64,000 nucleotides of DNA, from positions 744,001 through 808,000 of the forward strand of contig JAUFSD010000009.1 in NCBI GenBank assembly GCA_033030425.1, given 5' to 3'. The position numbers were made by a program, and so were the translations under genes. Positions 46,235 to 57,229 of the stretch are shown piece after piece. The notes beneath the pieces are model-generated. The model did not search any database. It saw nothing but the letters and a program-made list of their open reading frames with translations, and was not told where the DNA came from. How positions within the stretch are numbered: the first letter of the stretch is position 1; the number at the start of each line of letters is the position of its first letter. The stretch comes from Verpa conica (taxonomy: Eukaryota; Ascomycota; Pezizomycetes; Pezizales; Morchellaceae).

Positions 46235-48230
46235 CTTTGTGAGAGTTATTTCTTTTGTGACAGAGCTGGCGGAGAAGTTTTATTGGGGGGAGTGGGGGTA
46301 TTTTGTGGAGTGGCTTCATAAAATTGGTTCGAGTATGCGCAGCCTCCTTTGACATGTTTGCTCCAGCGCCTGCCAAGAATCACGTCGTTTACATACTCTA
46401 ACTACACATTTAAAGGCTGGCTTTTTTCTCTGAGAATTCAGAGACACCTAGGCCCGGCTTTATATTTCTAATTCGGTTGGGATTTGCTGTAGTTCATTGC
46501 TGAATAACAGCTCTGATGAGTTCTAGTTGTCTGATTAATTAAAGTTCTCAGCGGCTTTACTGATCAACTTTATAAATCACTAGCTTATGACATGAAGGTA
46601 GATAGATGTACTTGGGTCAGGGCTAAAGTACAGGGCATACCAGGGTACTGGGTGGCTAGTATTGTACTGCTGTCCAGTGGTGTCTGCTAGGGCCTATGCC
46701 AAGCACTAAACCCAGAACATAAAGTACATGTGGTCTGTTAAATCAAGATCAAAATTGGTCAACAGATACACTGACTTGCAAGCCACAGTTCTGGGAGTTT
46801 CTGCACTTTATTGTGCCACGAGCCTATCTCGCCGTTATATTTCCCTTTTCAGAGTGTCCTAATACTTTAGCCCCGGCCCAGTTACTTATGCTGGCGCACG
46901 GGCCACATTATGTACCGTCAATGTCTGAGAATTCAACTTTGAACTCTTAAAAATCGCCGTTAATACTCTAGCAAGTTATAATAGAGTGGTCATGTATAGA
47001 TCAACCCCAAGTTACCTCTAGCTTTTTGTAGCGCTAAATATACTTGGACTGAGATACCGTATATATTTAAAGTAGCGAAAGAGTCAGCTGAGCAATAGGG
47101 TTAGGGTCTAAACGATTGGTTCTAAACTAGAGCGGGGCCTATGATTACTAAGTTAAAGCGAAGTTTGCGAGTGCTGGTTTATGATGCCAGAGTGCTACCA
47201 GGGGGGTTTTCTTTGCTAGCTCATTCTTCCCTCCTTCCTTCTGTTGATTCGCTAGCTCATCCCAGCAGTGCTGGATCTAGTTTTAGGCTACTGAGCGCTG
47301 TATCGTGTGTAATATTTAATCCTGTTAACACTACGTATGCCTAAACCCGTTATGTAATTTCTCTATCTACCTTCTTTCCATTACAGAATGTCTTCTCCTT
47401 GGTAAAATCTTGTAACTTTAACTTCATTCAATATATAAAAATAAACAGCTTGTAAGCCCTGCTTTAGATTCCTACCCATCGCATTCACCACCGTGATTGT
47501 AAGATATGGCTTACTAGTATAAAGAGACAAAGCTGAGCAATCAACCCCTGAAAACCAGCCCCCGGTATCTTTTCTGTTAACTCTAAAGTCAGCTATGTCG
47601 GATTCTGCGGAATGATATCAGGGTACTACTGCATTACACCCTTCGGTCACCAAAGCCTACAGGAAAATTCCAGAAACAGAGTCTCACGAGCAAAAATACT
47701 GGTTGCAATACCAAAAACTGATTGATGCTGCCATCACCGGCGGAAGAGAAACGACATCTAAGTATTTTTCAAGGTTATTCCTAGAAAAAATTAGTAATAT
47801 CAAAGCATTGGGAGGTGAAATGTGAGTGGATTCTCTGTAATAGGATTTTGTGGTAGATTTCAGGGTACAGGATTTGTTTCAGACTGCACTGGTTTTGATG
47901 CGGTTGAGGCGCTTCTAAGTGTGTCAAAAGTGGCCATTGGGGTATAGTGTTCAATGAGTAAGCCTTATTTTATATAATTATTAATTGTCTTATGCTTGCT
48001 ATATACGTACTAGGAGTATATCTATATGTGTAGGTTACTCCTTACAACACCGTTTGCTGCACTCTTGGAGATTATATATATAACTTGGGGTCAAGGTTAA
48101 GAGTAGAAGGGGATGTCGATATTCACCGCAACTAGATCATTGCCCAAGCAGTGTCTTGGCACTCCTACAACCTTCCCACCCAGGGCCTCCTCACCTCACC
48201 TCACCCACCGCAACCGCAACCACAACCGCA
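46235..48230. other. Intergenic with one possible broken small gene
   Basis: Apart from the candidate at 47595-47920 nothing is supported. The 67-codon frame at 47141 has no recognisable motif. TAGGGTTAGGGT occurs at about 47097-47108. Confidence 0.4.
47595..47920 (+). pseudogene. Possible small gene interrupted by an in-frame TGA
   Basis: A frame starting ATG 47595 reads MSDSAE, then TGA at 47613, then continues for about 68 codons of protein-like sequence (TTALHPSVTKAYRKIP, EQKYWLQYQKLIDAAI, TSKYFSRLFLEKI). A standard intron (GTGAGT at about 47821, CAG at about 47863) joins it in frame to a short exon, VQDLFQTALVLMRLRR, ending in a stop. Composition and splice sites look genic. Either the stop is real (pseudogene), the true first exon lies upstream with an acceptor at ATATCAG (47621), or the base is an assembly error. 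Family not recognised. Confidence 0.35.
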
Positions 48231-49421
48231 ATGCCACCCAAGTCTACCTCTAGGAACAAACTTACAAACACCCCCACCGAGTCTAAAGACACTCCTCTGT
48301 TCCTCCCCTCCGCACTCGACTCCTCTGACTCCGACTCTTCGCAAGAAGAGCCTACCCGAACCGAAATCGCCCCTGGCATTGCTCCCCCAGTAGAGATACA
48401 TGATACTACAACAATCGAGGTCTCTGATGATGCCTCTTCATCCTTGGACGATGAAGAAGCCAGGACCTGTGATGTTGATGATGACCCCGTAGTTTGCGAA
48501 TACAACATCCATATCACCTCCTCCCAAGCCCCCGACCTCTATATCTTCCAATATCCAGTTCGCTCAAAGCATAAGCCTTATACAAAGGCAGAGAATGCAT
48601 GTCCACTAGAAGCACGGTTCAAGCCGAAATCAGGGCTTGTGGAGGTCGATGTGCCGGTGAATGTGCATGTGAACTATGACGAAGAGAAAGGGAAAGTGTG
48701 GGGTGATGTATTAAGAAAGGCTGCGAAGGAGGCGGGTAAGAACCAGCTTCCAGGGGGAACAGCAGTGGCCGGGAATAAGAGGAGAAAGGTTTTAAAAGGG
48801 GAGGATGACGAGGATGATGATGAGGAACAGGATGTGTTGACGATGGACTTTGCGGATGCACTCAAGGCAGGCAGAGTCCTAAATCGACAGACGTTGGGGA
48901 GTAAGATGCAGCCGGATAATACAAAGTATATGGTTGGGATTTTTAAGAATGGTAGGCTCTTGTGAATTTTCCTTCTTTGGGATGTGACTAACATTATTAT
49001 TATAGACCAGCTCTATTTGACGCCTATAAACTCGACACTTCAGCTCCGGCCTCAATTTCACCATGTTGATACCGCTATTGAGGCTGAGCGCGCGGCGACA
49101 AAAGCACTCCGTGATGCATCGGCCCCTCAGAAGCCCCAAGAGGCCCGGGCTGTACATCTCTCTGTTAAGAATTCTGATGATCCGTCCTCGCAGCTTAGCA
49201 GCACAATGAAAGCACTTCGGGTCGCTGAGGAGGAGGAATGGACGAAGTTACATTGGATAGACCAAGACACGGATGACGCATGGGAGATCTACGAAGGGTC
49301 CTGTCTTAAGAAAGGAGAGGGTGGAGTGCTACAGGGTGTTACAGGAAAAATGGAGTATATGGAGTGGCTGAGCACAGGGAAGCCGATTATTAAGAGAGCA
49401 TTCAAGACAGAAGTAGTATGA
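48231..49421 (+). CDS. RPC37: DNA-directed RNA polymerase III subunit RPC37 (RPC5/Sin family)
   Basis: Pol III-specific subunit that pairs with Rpc53 in the TFIIF-like module for initiation and termination. Exons are 48231 to about 48951 and about 49007 to 49421; the 55-bp intron rebuilds GIFKN-DQLYLTPINSTLQLRPQF. The N-terminal 75 residues are Ser/Asp-rich and disordered (SALDSSDSDSSQEE). The Sin-type domain follows: EYNIHITSSQAPDLYIFQYP, ENACPLEARFKPKSGLVEVD and then LHWIDQDTDDAWEIYEGSC. About 380 residues. The ATG at 48231 was preferred to an upstream in-frame start at 48156 because it gives the simple MPPKSTSRNK start. Convergent with NOC4, with 143 bp between the stops. Confidence 0.9.
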
Positions 49422-49564
49422 TTGCTTATAGTATGGCAAGTTGAAAGTCTGTAAATCAAGCCATAGCATAAAATTGTAAGATATAGCACCACCTAGATGT
49501 CTTTGTAATAGATAGAGGAAAAAAATTAATTGTACAAAAATTGGATCAGGCCTTTATATCTACA

Positions 49565-51384
49565 TTACTTAAAACTCCACAGTGACAACAGTGTATTCTC
49601 CTTTGTTGGCTTAAGTCCCTCGCCTTTAATCTTCTCTTCATCCCTGAAGAATATCTTCTTTGGGATATCAAACTCTACTACTGGCGGTTTCTTAATATTC
49701 TTATTAATCTCAGCATCGAACATCTACTTACCATCAGCTTGTATTCTCAAATCTCCACCTTAACCTAGTAAACAAAAAGGAAACTCACACTAGCATAGCT
49801 ATGATCTAAAAAGTCCTCTAGAACATACCTCTCCTTCGTAAACTGCTCACCAACGATCCTCGCAAGCGTTCCTACATTCGGATGCCAATGCTCCATTAAC
49901 ATCTCCACCTCCCACAAACAACTCTCAATCGCCCTTGTCTTCATAGGGTCCCTCTCCTGTTCATCAAAGCAGTCCTTTAATCCTTCATTCCTCCATATCT
50001 CACGGTCCTCGGTGGACCCTTCTCGGTGGACCATAAACGTACAACTAGGGTGCTTCTTAAGTAGGTTATAAACAAATGGCACTACAACTACCACTGCAGA
50101 CGGAGGCGCAGAGAGTGAGAGTCTCGCCATCTTTTTGATGAAGCTTGCAACCATGGCTGCAGGCAGATGCGTAGAGGATAAGAACGTATCTAGAAGCCTG
50201 AAGAACCGGGAGCGGTAGCGAACATGGAACACATCACGGGTGAGGAGGGCATACAATTTCGAGTAGAAGTTGGGGTAGTCGAGGTTCTTGGTGCTAATGA
50301 GGTAGAATAGTCCATTCAGTGCAAGTAATGAGATAGACCCCCCGGCATCATAGGCGTCGACAAGGAAGTCCATAAGCAGCTGGGGACGTGTGAATGTGGG
50401 CACAATTCTATTTGACATGACAGCGAGGATAGTCTTGGTATTGTCTTTCGACAGAGGGAGATTGAGAACCGCAAGCCAGGCCTCTTGGAGAAATTTGCGG
50501 TGCGAGGGCTTTTGGTGAATTGCGGGTTGCTTCTTCGAGGTGGAGGACGAGATGGGGATGATATAAGTTGATTCTAGAAGGGGAGCGTCAGCTGTGGGGA
50601 GGTTCTCGAGCGAGAGCATAATGGTAAGGGTGTTTGAGATGAAAACTGGGAGAGTTGAGGAGGTCAAAGCTGCCTCGGAAGTAAGGGTTAGTATGGTGGT
50701 GTAGAAAGAGTATCGGATGTCGTCGTATTCGTTCAAGTACTTCTGGGTGAATTCCTTCTTGACAGACTCGTCAAGGTGCTCTGCGTAAAGGAGCGCTTTT
50801 ACGACTCTAGCGAAGAGCGTATGTGGGAAGTAGAACTCATCGCCAATAGGCTTCATGTGTGCGCCGTCTTCTTTCATAACACGCATGAGTAGTGTCAAGG
50901 CCGTTGTCTGGACTGCCGGGTCTTTGTGGGAGAGGAGTTCAGAGAGGCCATTGATGTAGTTTTTGTAGCGGTCCTTCAGCCATTCTACAACTGTAGCCTG
51001 GGGTTCATCGACATATTTTCTTCTAGAGAGACTTCCTTTCGCCATGAGGCGACAGAAGACACGGCATAGAGAGACGGCGGAGGTTACTGCCAGTTCAAGA
51101 TTATCAGATAAATCCTGCTACCCACATGGTTAGTACTACAGATGCTTCAACAACTTCTGAAAACTAAGGAGACTTACCTGAATATATTCCAGTAGGGTAA
51201 CGATCTTATTGTAGTTCTGCGGCGACTTCACGATTGCTTCCTCTAACTGTAAAACATCCTCTGCAAGCGGCGCACCGGGCTCTAAATTTGCAACTCTGTT
51301 TTTTCCTTCTTTCTGTGTCCTTGCGGGGTTGCCTATCCGCTTCCTCTTTTTTGAACCTGAATTGTTTGTGAACTGCATAGACAT
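49565..51384 (-). CDS. NOC4: Nucleolar complex protein 4 (NOC4/UTP19)
   Basis: With Nop14 and Emg1, needed for 40S subunit maturation and export; CBF/Mak21 family. Exon 1 from ATG 51384 encodes a basic start (GSKKRKRIGNPARTQKEGK) and LEEAIVKSPQNYNKIVTLLE. After the first intron come DLSDNLELAVTSAVSLCRVF and a long helical domain including LPVFISNTLTIMLSLENLPT and the CBF/Mak21 block ALNGLFYLISTKNLDYPNFY, SKLYALLTRDVFHVRYRSRF, FFRLLDTFLSSTHLPAAMVA. The last intron joins DHSYAS to MFDAEINKNIKKPPVVEFD, the conserved C-terminal motif, and the protein stops at 49565. About 560 residues. The start codon lies 190 bp from the HAS1 start on the other strand. Confidence 0.93.
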
Positions 51385-51574
51385 TACGGCGAGCGCGTGG
51401 TGGGGAATGGATACGTGAGTGATGAGTCGTAATTATGTTATTGAGGCTCTTTGGGGGACTTTTCGTTAAGTTTTTTTTTTTTGAAAAAAAACATTAACCC
51501 TAACCCTATAGGCCTTACACAAAAAACATTATCAATCACGAACCCCCCGCTATCGACCCCCAGAATTTCCAACA
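51385..51574. promoter_or_regulatory. Bidirectional promoter NOC4/HAS1 with double telobox
   Basis: 190 bp separate two divergent ribosome-assembly genes. It contains a T-run then A-run (about 51472-51490) directly followed by AACCCTAACCCTA (about 51496-51508). Nucleosome-excluding poly(dA:dT) next to a telobox-like motif is the arrangement expected for growth-regulated ribosome-biogenesis promoters. The functional reading is inference. Confidence 0.5.
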
Positions 51575-53776
51575 ATGGCTAGCGATCCACAAGAAACAAA
51601 GAAACGGAAGAGAAAGCATGGTGGAAGTAGGAAGCAGTCGTCAGAAGAGACACCCCCAGTTGAGATCACACCGGCGGTAGAGAAGGAGGAAAAAATACGA
51701 CACAAAAAGCTAAAGAAGGCGAAGAAAGAGGGTACCCCTACACCACAACCACCACCAGAGTCTAAGGATAAGGGTAAGAGCGAGGAGGGTAGGGGCAATG
51801 AAGAAGAAGCAGAAGAAGCAGGCAACCAAGAGATCAAGCACCCAGAGAATAGAGGGGAGGTAGAAGATGAGAGGGATGTATCAAAAGGCTCAGATGACGG
51901 AGACTGTCCTAAAACCCCCGGTGGTAATCTCGAAAACTCAGATCTTCCGAAAAATATATCCCTTTCGCTTCCCGAGATCGGAAAATATGCGACCAAGTTC
52001 ACCGACCTAAGACTCTCTCCCGGTACCCAAAAGGCAATTGAGAAGATGGGATTCGAAAAAATGACCGAAGTCCAAAGTCGAACTATCCCTCCACTTATGG
52101 CTGGCAGAGACGTTCTTGGTGCTGCAAAAACCGGGTCCGGAAAGACTCTCGCCTTCTTAATTCCCGCTGTCGAAATACTCACATCCCTCAAGTTCAAACC
52201 CCGATCCGGAACCGGTTGCCTGGTTATCACCCCTACTCGTGAACTTGCTCTACAGATATTCGGTGTCGCAAAGGAACTCCTTGAAAATCACTCGCAAACT
52301 CTTGCTATTGTGATTGGAGGTGCAAACAGGTCCCAGGAAGCAGAAAAATTATTCAAGGGCGTCAATCTCCTCATTGCTACTCCCGGGCGCCTCCTCGACC
52401 ACCTCCAGAATACCCCAGGGTTCAATTATAAAAATCTCAAGGCCCTAGTCCTTGACGAAGCTGACCGGATTCTTGAGATGGGCTTCGAGGATGAGATGAG
52501 GCAGATTATTAAGATGATTCCTAACGAGGACAGGCAGACTATGCTGTTCTCAGCTACTCAAACCACCAAGGTTGAGGATCTTGCGAGGATCTCGTTAAGA
52601 CCAGGTCCACTATATATCAATGTTGATTACCACAAGGAAGCATCGACAGTAGAGGGGTTAGAACAAGGTTATGTTGTCTGTGAGGCAGATAAGCGGTTTT
52701 TGCTATTGTTTTCGTTTCTAAAGAGATTTATTAAGAAGAAGGTTATTGTCTTCTTTTCTTCATGCGCGAGTGTAAAGTATTACGCCGAGCTGTTGAACTA
52801 TATTGACCTTCCGGTACTGGATCTACATGGGAAGCAGAAGCAGCAGAAGCGAACGAATACTTTCTTTGAGTTCAGGAATGCGAAACAGGGTACTCTCATC
52901 TGTACTGATGTTGCTGCACGTGGTCTAGATGTACACACTCCCATCTCCCCAAACCCACCCCCTTCCACCTATTGCTATAAGGAAATATCGAGTTTTCATG
53001 ATTAATTCTGAAGACCCTATAAATTATTAAGCAGTTGAGCGGTCATCTGAGAAACCCAACCCCAATTACCTCTCTAGTAAACCGTAGTGCTAGAAATACA
53101 ACTAATCATCTCTCTAGATTCCCTTCGTCGATTGGATCGTCCAATTCGATCCTCCCGATGATCCCCGCGACTATATCCACCGCGTCGGCCGTACCGCTCG
53201 TGGTGTAAACACAAAGGGGAAGTCACTCATGTTTCTCCAACCCAACGAGCTCGGTTTCTTGAAATATCTTAAAGAAGCAAGGGTTCCGGTCGTTGAATTC
53301 GAGTTTCCGAGTAAGAAGCTGGTTAATGTGCAGAGTCAGTTGGAGAGGTTGATTAGTAAGAATTATTACTTGAATAATAGCGCGAAGGACGGATACCGGT
53401 ATGCTCCATCCTTATTTAAATTATTGTCAATAGTTATTTCCTTCATTTAATGAAGACGTATCAGCCCGTACCTGTAGGCAGATAAAGACTATTGGTGAGT
53501 TGCCAAGTAGTTATCGTTCCTAACGTTTCCCTACAAAGATCATACATCCAAGCCTATGCATCCCACAGCCTTCGCTCCGTTTTTGACGTAGGCAAGCTCG
53601 ATCTATTAAAAGTAGCTAAGAGTTTTGGCTTCTCTTCACCACCGGTGGTAGATATCCAACTTGGATCGAGTATGGCGAGGGATAAGAAATCAACTGGAAG
53701 ACGGCGATATGGGACTGCAGGATCACGTGATGATGGGAGGTCTAAAGGGAAGAGGAATGATAGGAATAATCGTTAG
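51575..53776 (+). CDS. HAS1: DEAD-box RNA helicase HAS1
   Basis: Nucleolar ATP-dependent helicase for 40S and 60S biogenesis. Exons 51575-52930, 53118-53398 and 53539-53776 give 624 residues. The first 130 residues are charged and disordered ([19 protein letters not shown]). DEAD motifs are all present: [19 protein letters not shown] with downstream Q motif, AAKTGSGKT (I), PTRELALQ (Ia), TPGRLLDH (Ib), [13 protein letters not shown] (II, DEAD), FSATQT (III), VIVFFSS (IV), TDVAARGLD (V) and HRVGRTAR (VI, in exon 2). The C-terminal extension [20 protein letters not shown] is characteristic of Has1. The last exon ends in a basic tail. The first frame alone would be cut off right after motif V; the first intron (187 bp) restores motif VI. 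Confidence 0.96.
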
Positions 53777-55400
53777 GTCTTAGAAAGTAGAGGCAGGGGG
53801 TCTAGTAGTAAAGTTGTAATCTAGATTTCTTTATATTGTCGGGTAGCAAAAATACCCGTACATTTGAGTACATGTAGTAACACAACCTACTCCACAATGG
53901 CAACACAACTGACTCAAAACTACAACTAAAAATAAGGAAATACCTGAATCTAATTTTGTAGAGTATGTGAAAGGTGACATATCAAAGGCACTCTTCAAGT
54001 CCTAGCCCTATTGAGTATATATACTTAACCTCTAATTAAATCCTTACTACAAAATTACTATAATGACCTCCTTAATCACCACCTAGATTTTCAGGGTGTT
54101 TTGAAAATAATTGGTCCATCAAGAAGAAAGAAATTTATGCCTAGGCGTAGAAATATACACCCAACCACGTTCCGTCTCGCCTCGTTACACCCCTCAGTGC
54201 CCCCCACGCCCGGCTTAGATTGCTCACTCCAATTTGCGCCACAATGCAGGACTATCCCATGGTCTGTAACAACGCAATTTCGCACTAAATATGGTGCGAA
54301 TTTTAATGCCCTGTATGCAACTAGCAACCACCCAATAGAGACCACATATAACTTCATGTAACTATTATCAATGTAATTTCCATCAGTTGTAGATTCTCTG
54401 ATATTTTTCTAGAAATTTTTCCGATTTTTTTTGGCTATAAAATTTATTATAGCAGTAGAGGTAAAAAGACCTCATTTTTTACAACCACAAATCACAACTG
54501 TCTAGCAAGAAAGACTACTACATCCCCAATTCCTCTCCGATTATACTAATAAAGGGCTTATTTTAATCTCCTGAATGTCACCTATTACTCAGTACTATGA
54601 AAAATATTTAGACCCTTGGTTTTATTCTTATAATATCTACCCAACTTAACTGATTAGATATTTTATTTCAATTTAGTAGATTACTTCTAGTACAGGTACT
54701 ATGATAGATAGATTTTCACGCAGCTCCTAGTAAGTACTCTATATACACTAGTCTCTCTATGAAAAATTTTAGTCTCTCAGAATCATAATTCTATTTTTGA
54801 TTGTTGGAAGTATACATAAAATAGTGAGATTTCCGGCCCAAAAGTTACACCATGACCATATATACCCTGCTGGTATATCTCAGACCGTTTTTTTTGTGTG
54901 GCAACCAACTTCCTCACCATTCATAAGTGGTCACTCAGTCATCTAAATAAATCAACGCTCAACCAAAAATGCTCTAAAAAAATCTATACCCAAATAAATC
55001 CTCTAATTGATAATTCTACTATTTTATCCATATAAAATAAATACTATTAATCATTGTGGGGGTGCTAGAGTTTTTTACCCTAAAAAAAAGACACTGTAAT
55101 AAGTGCTAAGCCAGTAGTTTAGTATCAACCAATCCACTAAAGGTAATATCTAATTAAATATATAATGTAATAGATAGGCTCTCTAGATACTTAAATAGCT
55201 TATATAATTTTTTCAAAGTTATCAAAGACTGTGGTGGTTGTGGGGGAACAGCCGGAGGAATTGGGTGTAAAAGTACACAAGCCCTTGCTCTAGTGGGGAC
55301 AGCAGGTGATGTCTAAAGAGCTGGGACACTAAGGGCACATGGACTAGAAGACTGGGAAGACTGGAACTAGAGTAGGTACTTGGTAGTAAATACAAGTTGA
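53777..55400. other. AT-rich gene-free stretch
   Basis: No supported gene. ORFs on both strands at 54091-54361 overlap each other and lack motifs. An ACAACCACA motif near 54481 and TGTGGTGGTTGTG near 55229 recall the small element family at 15366 but were not resolved into a copy. Confidence 0.4.
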
Positions 55401-55725
55401 AGGATAGAGACATCAGCAAACCTGCAATCGTGTCATGACGCAATTGGTGTAGCAACTGTTGCATCACAGGAAGTCACCTGCGTCACCAGCATCCCTAGCA
55501 CCCCAAGCGTCACCAGTACTACTGCTAGCGCCTGAAGCGCCCTGCAATAGTTACCAGTACTGCTGCCAGCGCCAGGAGCACCCCGCAAAAGGCTTTGGGA
55601 ACCGTACTAAAAAATTCTTGTTTCTTGTGAGAGAACTATTGTTCACTCTTACCCGCAGGTTACTAGTCTTTATTAACCATCGTTCTCTTTAGAAAAACAA
55701 GCGAGGTTTTGAAGGCGCGTTCCGC

Positions 55726-55874
55726 CAACCCTAACCCTGCTTGGATACACCTAACCCTGCTTGGATACCCCTAACCCCTACCCCTATTCCTCCAGGGACT
55801 TCGCCAAAATTCTCTAAGTCCTTGAACACACCACACCACACCACGCCTACCCCCTACCCCCTACCCCCTACCCT
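55726..55874. repeat. Interstitial telomere-like and CTACCCC repeats
   Basis: AACCCTAACCCT is followed by two copies of a 20-bp unit containing CTAACCCTGCTTGGATAC, then CCCCTAACCCCTACCCCTA. After a 40-bp spacer come CACCACACCACACCACG and about four CTACCCC units (about 55846-55872). The tract is imperfect and short, as expected for an internal rather than a terminal telomeric array. Confidence 0.7.
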
Positions 55875-55973
55875 ATTTCTCTATTGCTATTTGATCAGTA
55901 AAAGCTAACTTATATGCAGGCTGTCTCGTTTCCTTTCACTCGTGTCATGACGCGTTCTACCGACGCGTTGTGC

Positions 55974-56722
55974 CAGCAGCAGGACCCTCGAGACCCCCCC
56001 CCAGGTGACAGCAGCAGGACCTCCTAAGCAGCAGCAGCAGGTCCCTCTAAGCGACAGCAGCAAGACCTCCTAAGCAGCAGCAGCAAGACCCTCGAGACCC
56101 CCCCCAGGCGACAGCAGCAAGACCTCCTAAGCAACAGCAGCAAGACCCTCGAGACCCCCTAAGCGACAGCAGCAGGACCCCCTAAGCAGCAGCAGCAGGA
56201 CCCCCTAAGCGACAGCAGCAGGGTCCTCGAGACCCCCCCCCAGGCGACAGCAGCAAGACCCCCTAAGCGACAGCAGCAGGACTTCCTAAGCAGCAGCAGC
56301 AAGACCCTCGAGACCCCCTCCAGACGACAGCAGCAGGACCTCCTAAGCAGCAGCAGGAGGACCCCCTAAGCGACAGCAGGAGGACCCCCTAAGCGACAGC
56401 AGCAAGACCTCCTAAGCGACAGTAGCAGGACCCTCGAGACTCTCCAGGCGACAGCAGCAAGACCTCCTAAGCAGCAGCAGCAGGACCCTCCAGGCGACAG
56501 CAGTAAGACCCCCTAAGCAACAGCAGCAGGACCCCCTAGGCGACAGCAGTAAGACCCCCTAAGCAACAGCAGCAGGACTCTCGAGACCCCCTCCAGGCGA
56601 CAGCAGCAAGACCTCCTAAGCAGTAGCAGCAAGACCCTCGGCACTCCACGCTGACAGCAGGAGGACCTCCTAAGCAGCAGCAGCAGGACCTTTCAAGTGA
56701 CAGCAGCAGGATCCTCGAGACC
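55974..56722. repeat. Minisatellite with 23-bp and 34-bp units
   Basis: About 750 bp of tandem repeats. The basic unit is about 23 bp, GACAGCAGCARGACCYCCTA plus AGC, alternating with an AGCAGCAGC-starting variant and a longer variant of about 34 bp that ends CTCGAGACCCCCTCCAGGC. Unit length is not a multiple of three, so all frames are interrupted and it is not coding despite the CAG-rich look. Confidence 0.9.
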
Positions 56723-56889
56723 GTTAGGGTGACAAGCAGGTGCTGAGGACAAGCGAATTAGGGATATTTTGTACATATTAAATAGCATATAATAGAATAA
56801 TTGAGAACTATACTAGGACTTTTGTGATGTGACCGTGACAAGAGCGTGACAGTATCAAGCAGCACTGCAGAACCTCGGAAGTCTACCAG

Positions 56890-57229
56890 AAAGCGTCAGA
56901 GGCATCAAGAGCTGGTGTTGCGTCAGAGCCTCTGACGCTTCAATGAGCGTCGTCAGGAGCCCCTGACGCTTCACAGTAGCGTCATATTCGGCCAATTGCC
57001 GAATGTGGCATCCCTAGCGTCCCGTGCTACAGTTGCTCCTGACGCAATCTTGCAGGTTTGCTGATGGAACTAAAACTAAGAACTGGGGAAATGGCTCAAT
57101 ACTTATAGTATGGCCGAAACATGAAAGGGAAGGGGCTGACACGCGTAGCGTGTCAGACTACATGAAACAAGAACATGATATGTGATATGAAACTAAGGAG
57201 ATCCTGATGACGTGGCAGGCCACGTCATC
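56890..57229. repeat. Cluster of near-perfect palindromes
   Basis: Within 340 bp: 56920-56938 (GCGTCAGAG with its complement), 56951-56968 (CGTCAGG arms), 56986-57004 (ATTCGGC arms), 57136-57156 (CTGACACGC arms around GTA) and 57206-57229 (GATGACGTGGC arms around AG). GACGC occurs repeatedly. Confidence 0.85.

Larger units (their letters stand above)
55411..57066. repeat. Block bounded by a 17-bp inverted repeat, containing satellite sequence
   Basis: CATCAGCAAACCTGCAA at 55411-55427 recurs inverted at 57050-57066, with weaker similarity extending inwards (GACGCAA, AGCAACTGT). It encloses the telomere-like tract, minisatellite and part of the palindrome cluster listed below. Motifs CGTGTCATGACGC (55429 and 55940) and TGACGC are repeated throughout. 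Whether this is one transposable unit is unknown. Confidence 0.5.

Noticed and set aside
48156..48230. Upstream in-frame start of RPC37
   Set aside because: The added Pro/Thr-rich residues come from a CAACCGCAACC-type leader and are not expected in the family.
55974..56722. Possible CRISPR-like or polyglutamine-coding repeat
   Set aside because: Units are directly adjacent with no unique spacers, the host is a fungus, and the 23-bp period breaks every reading frame.
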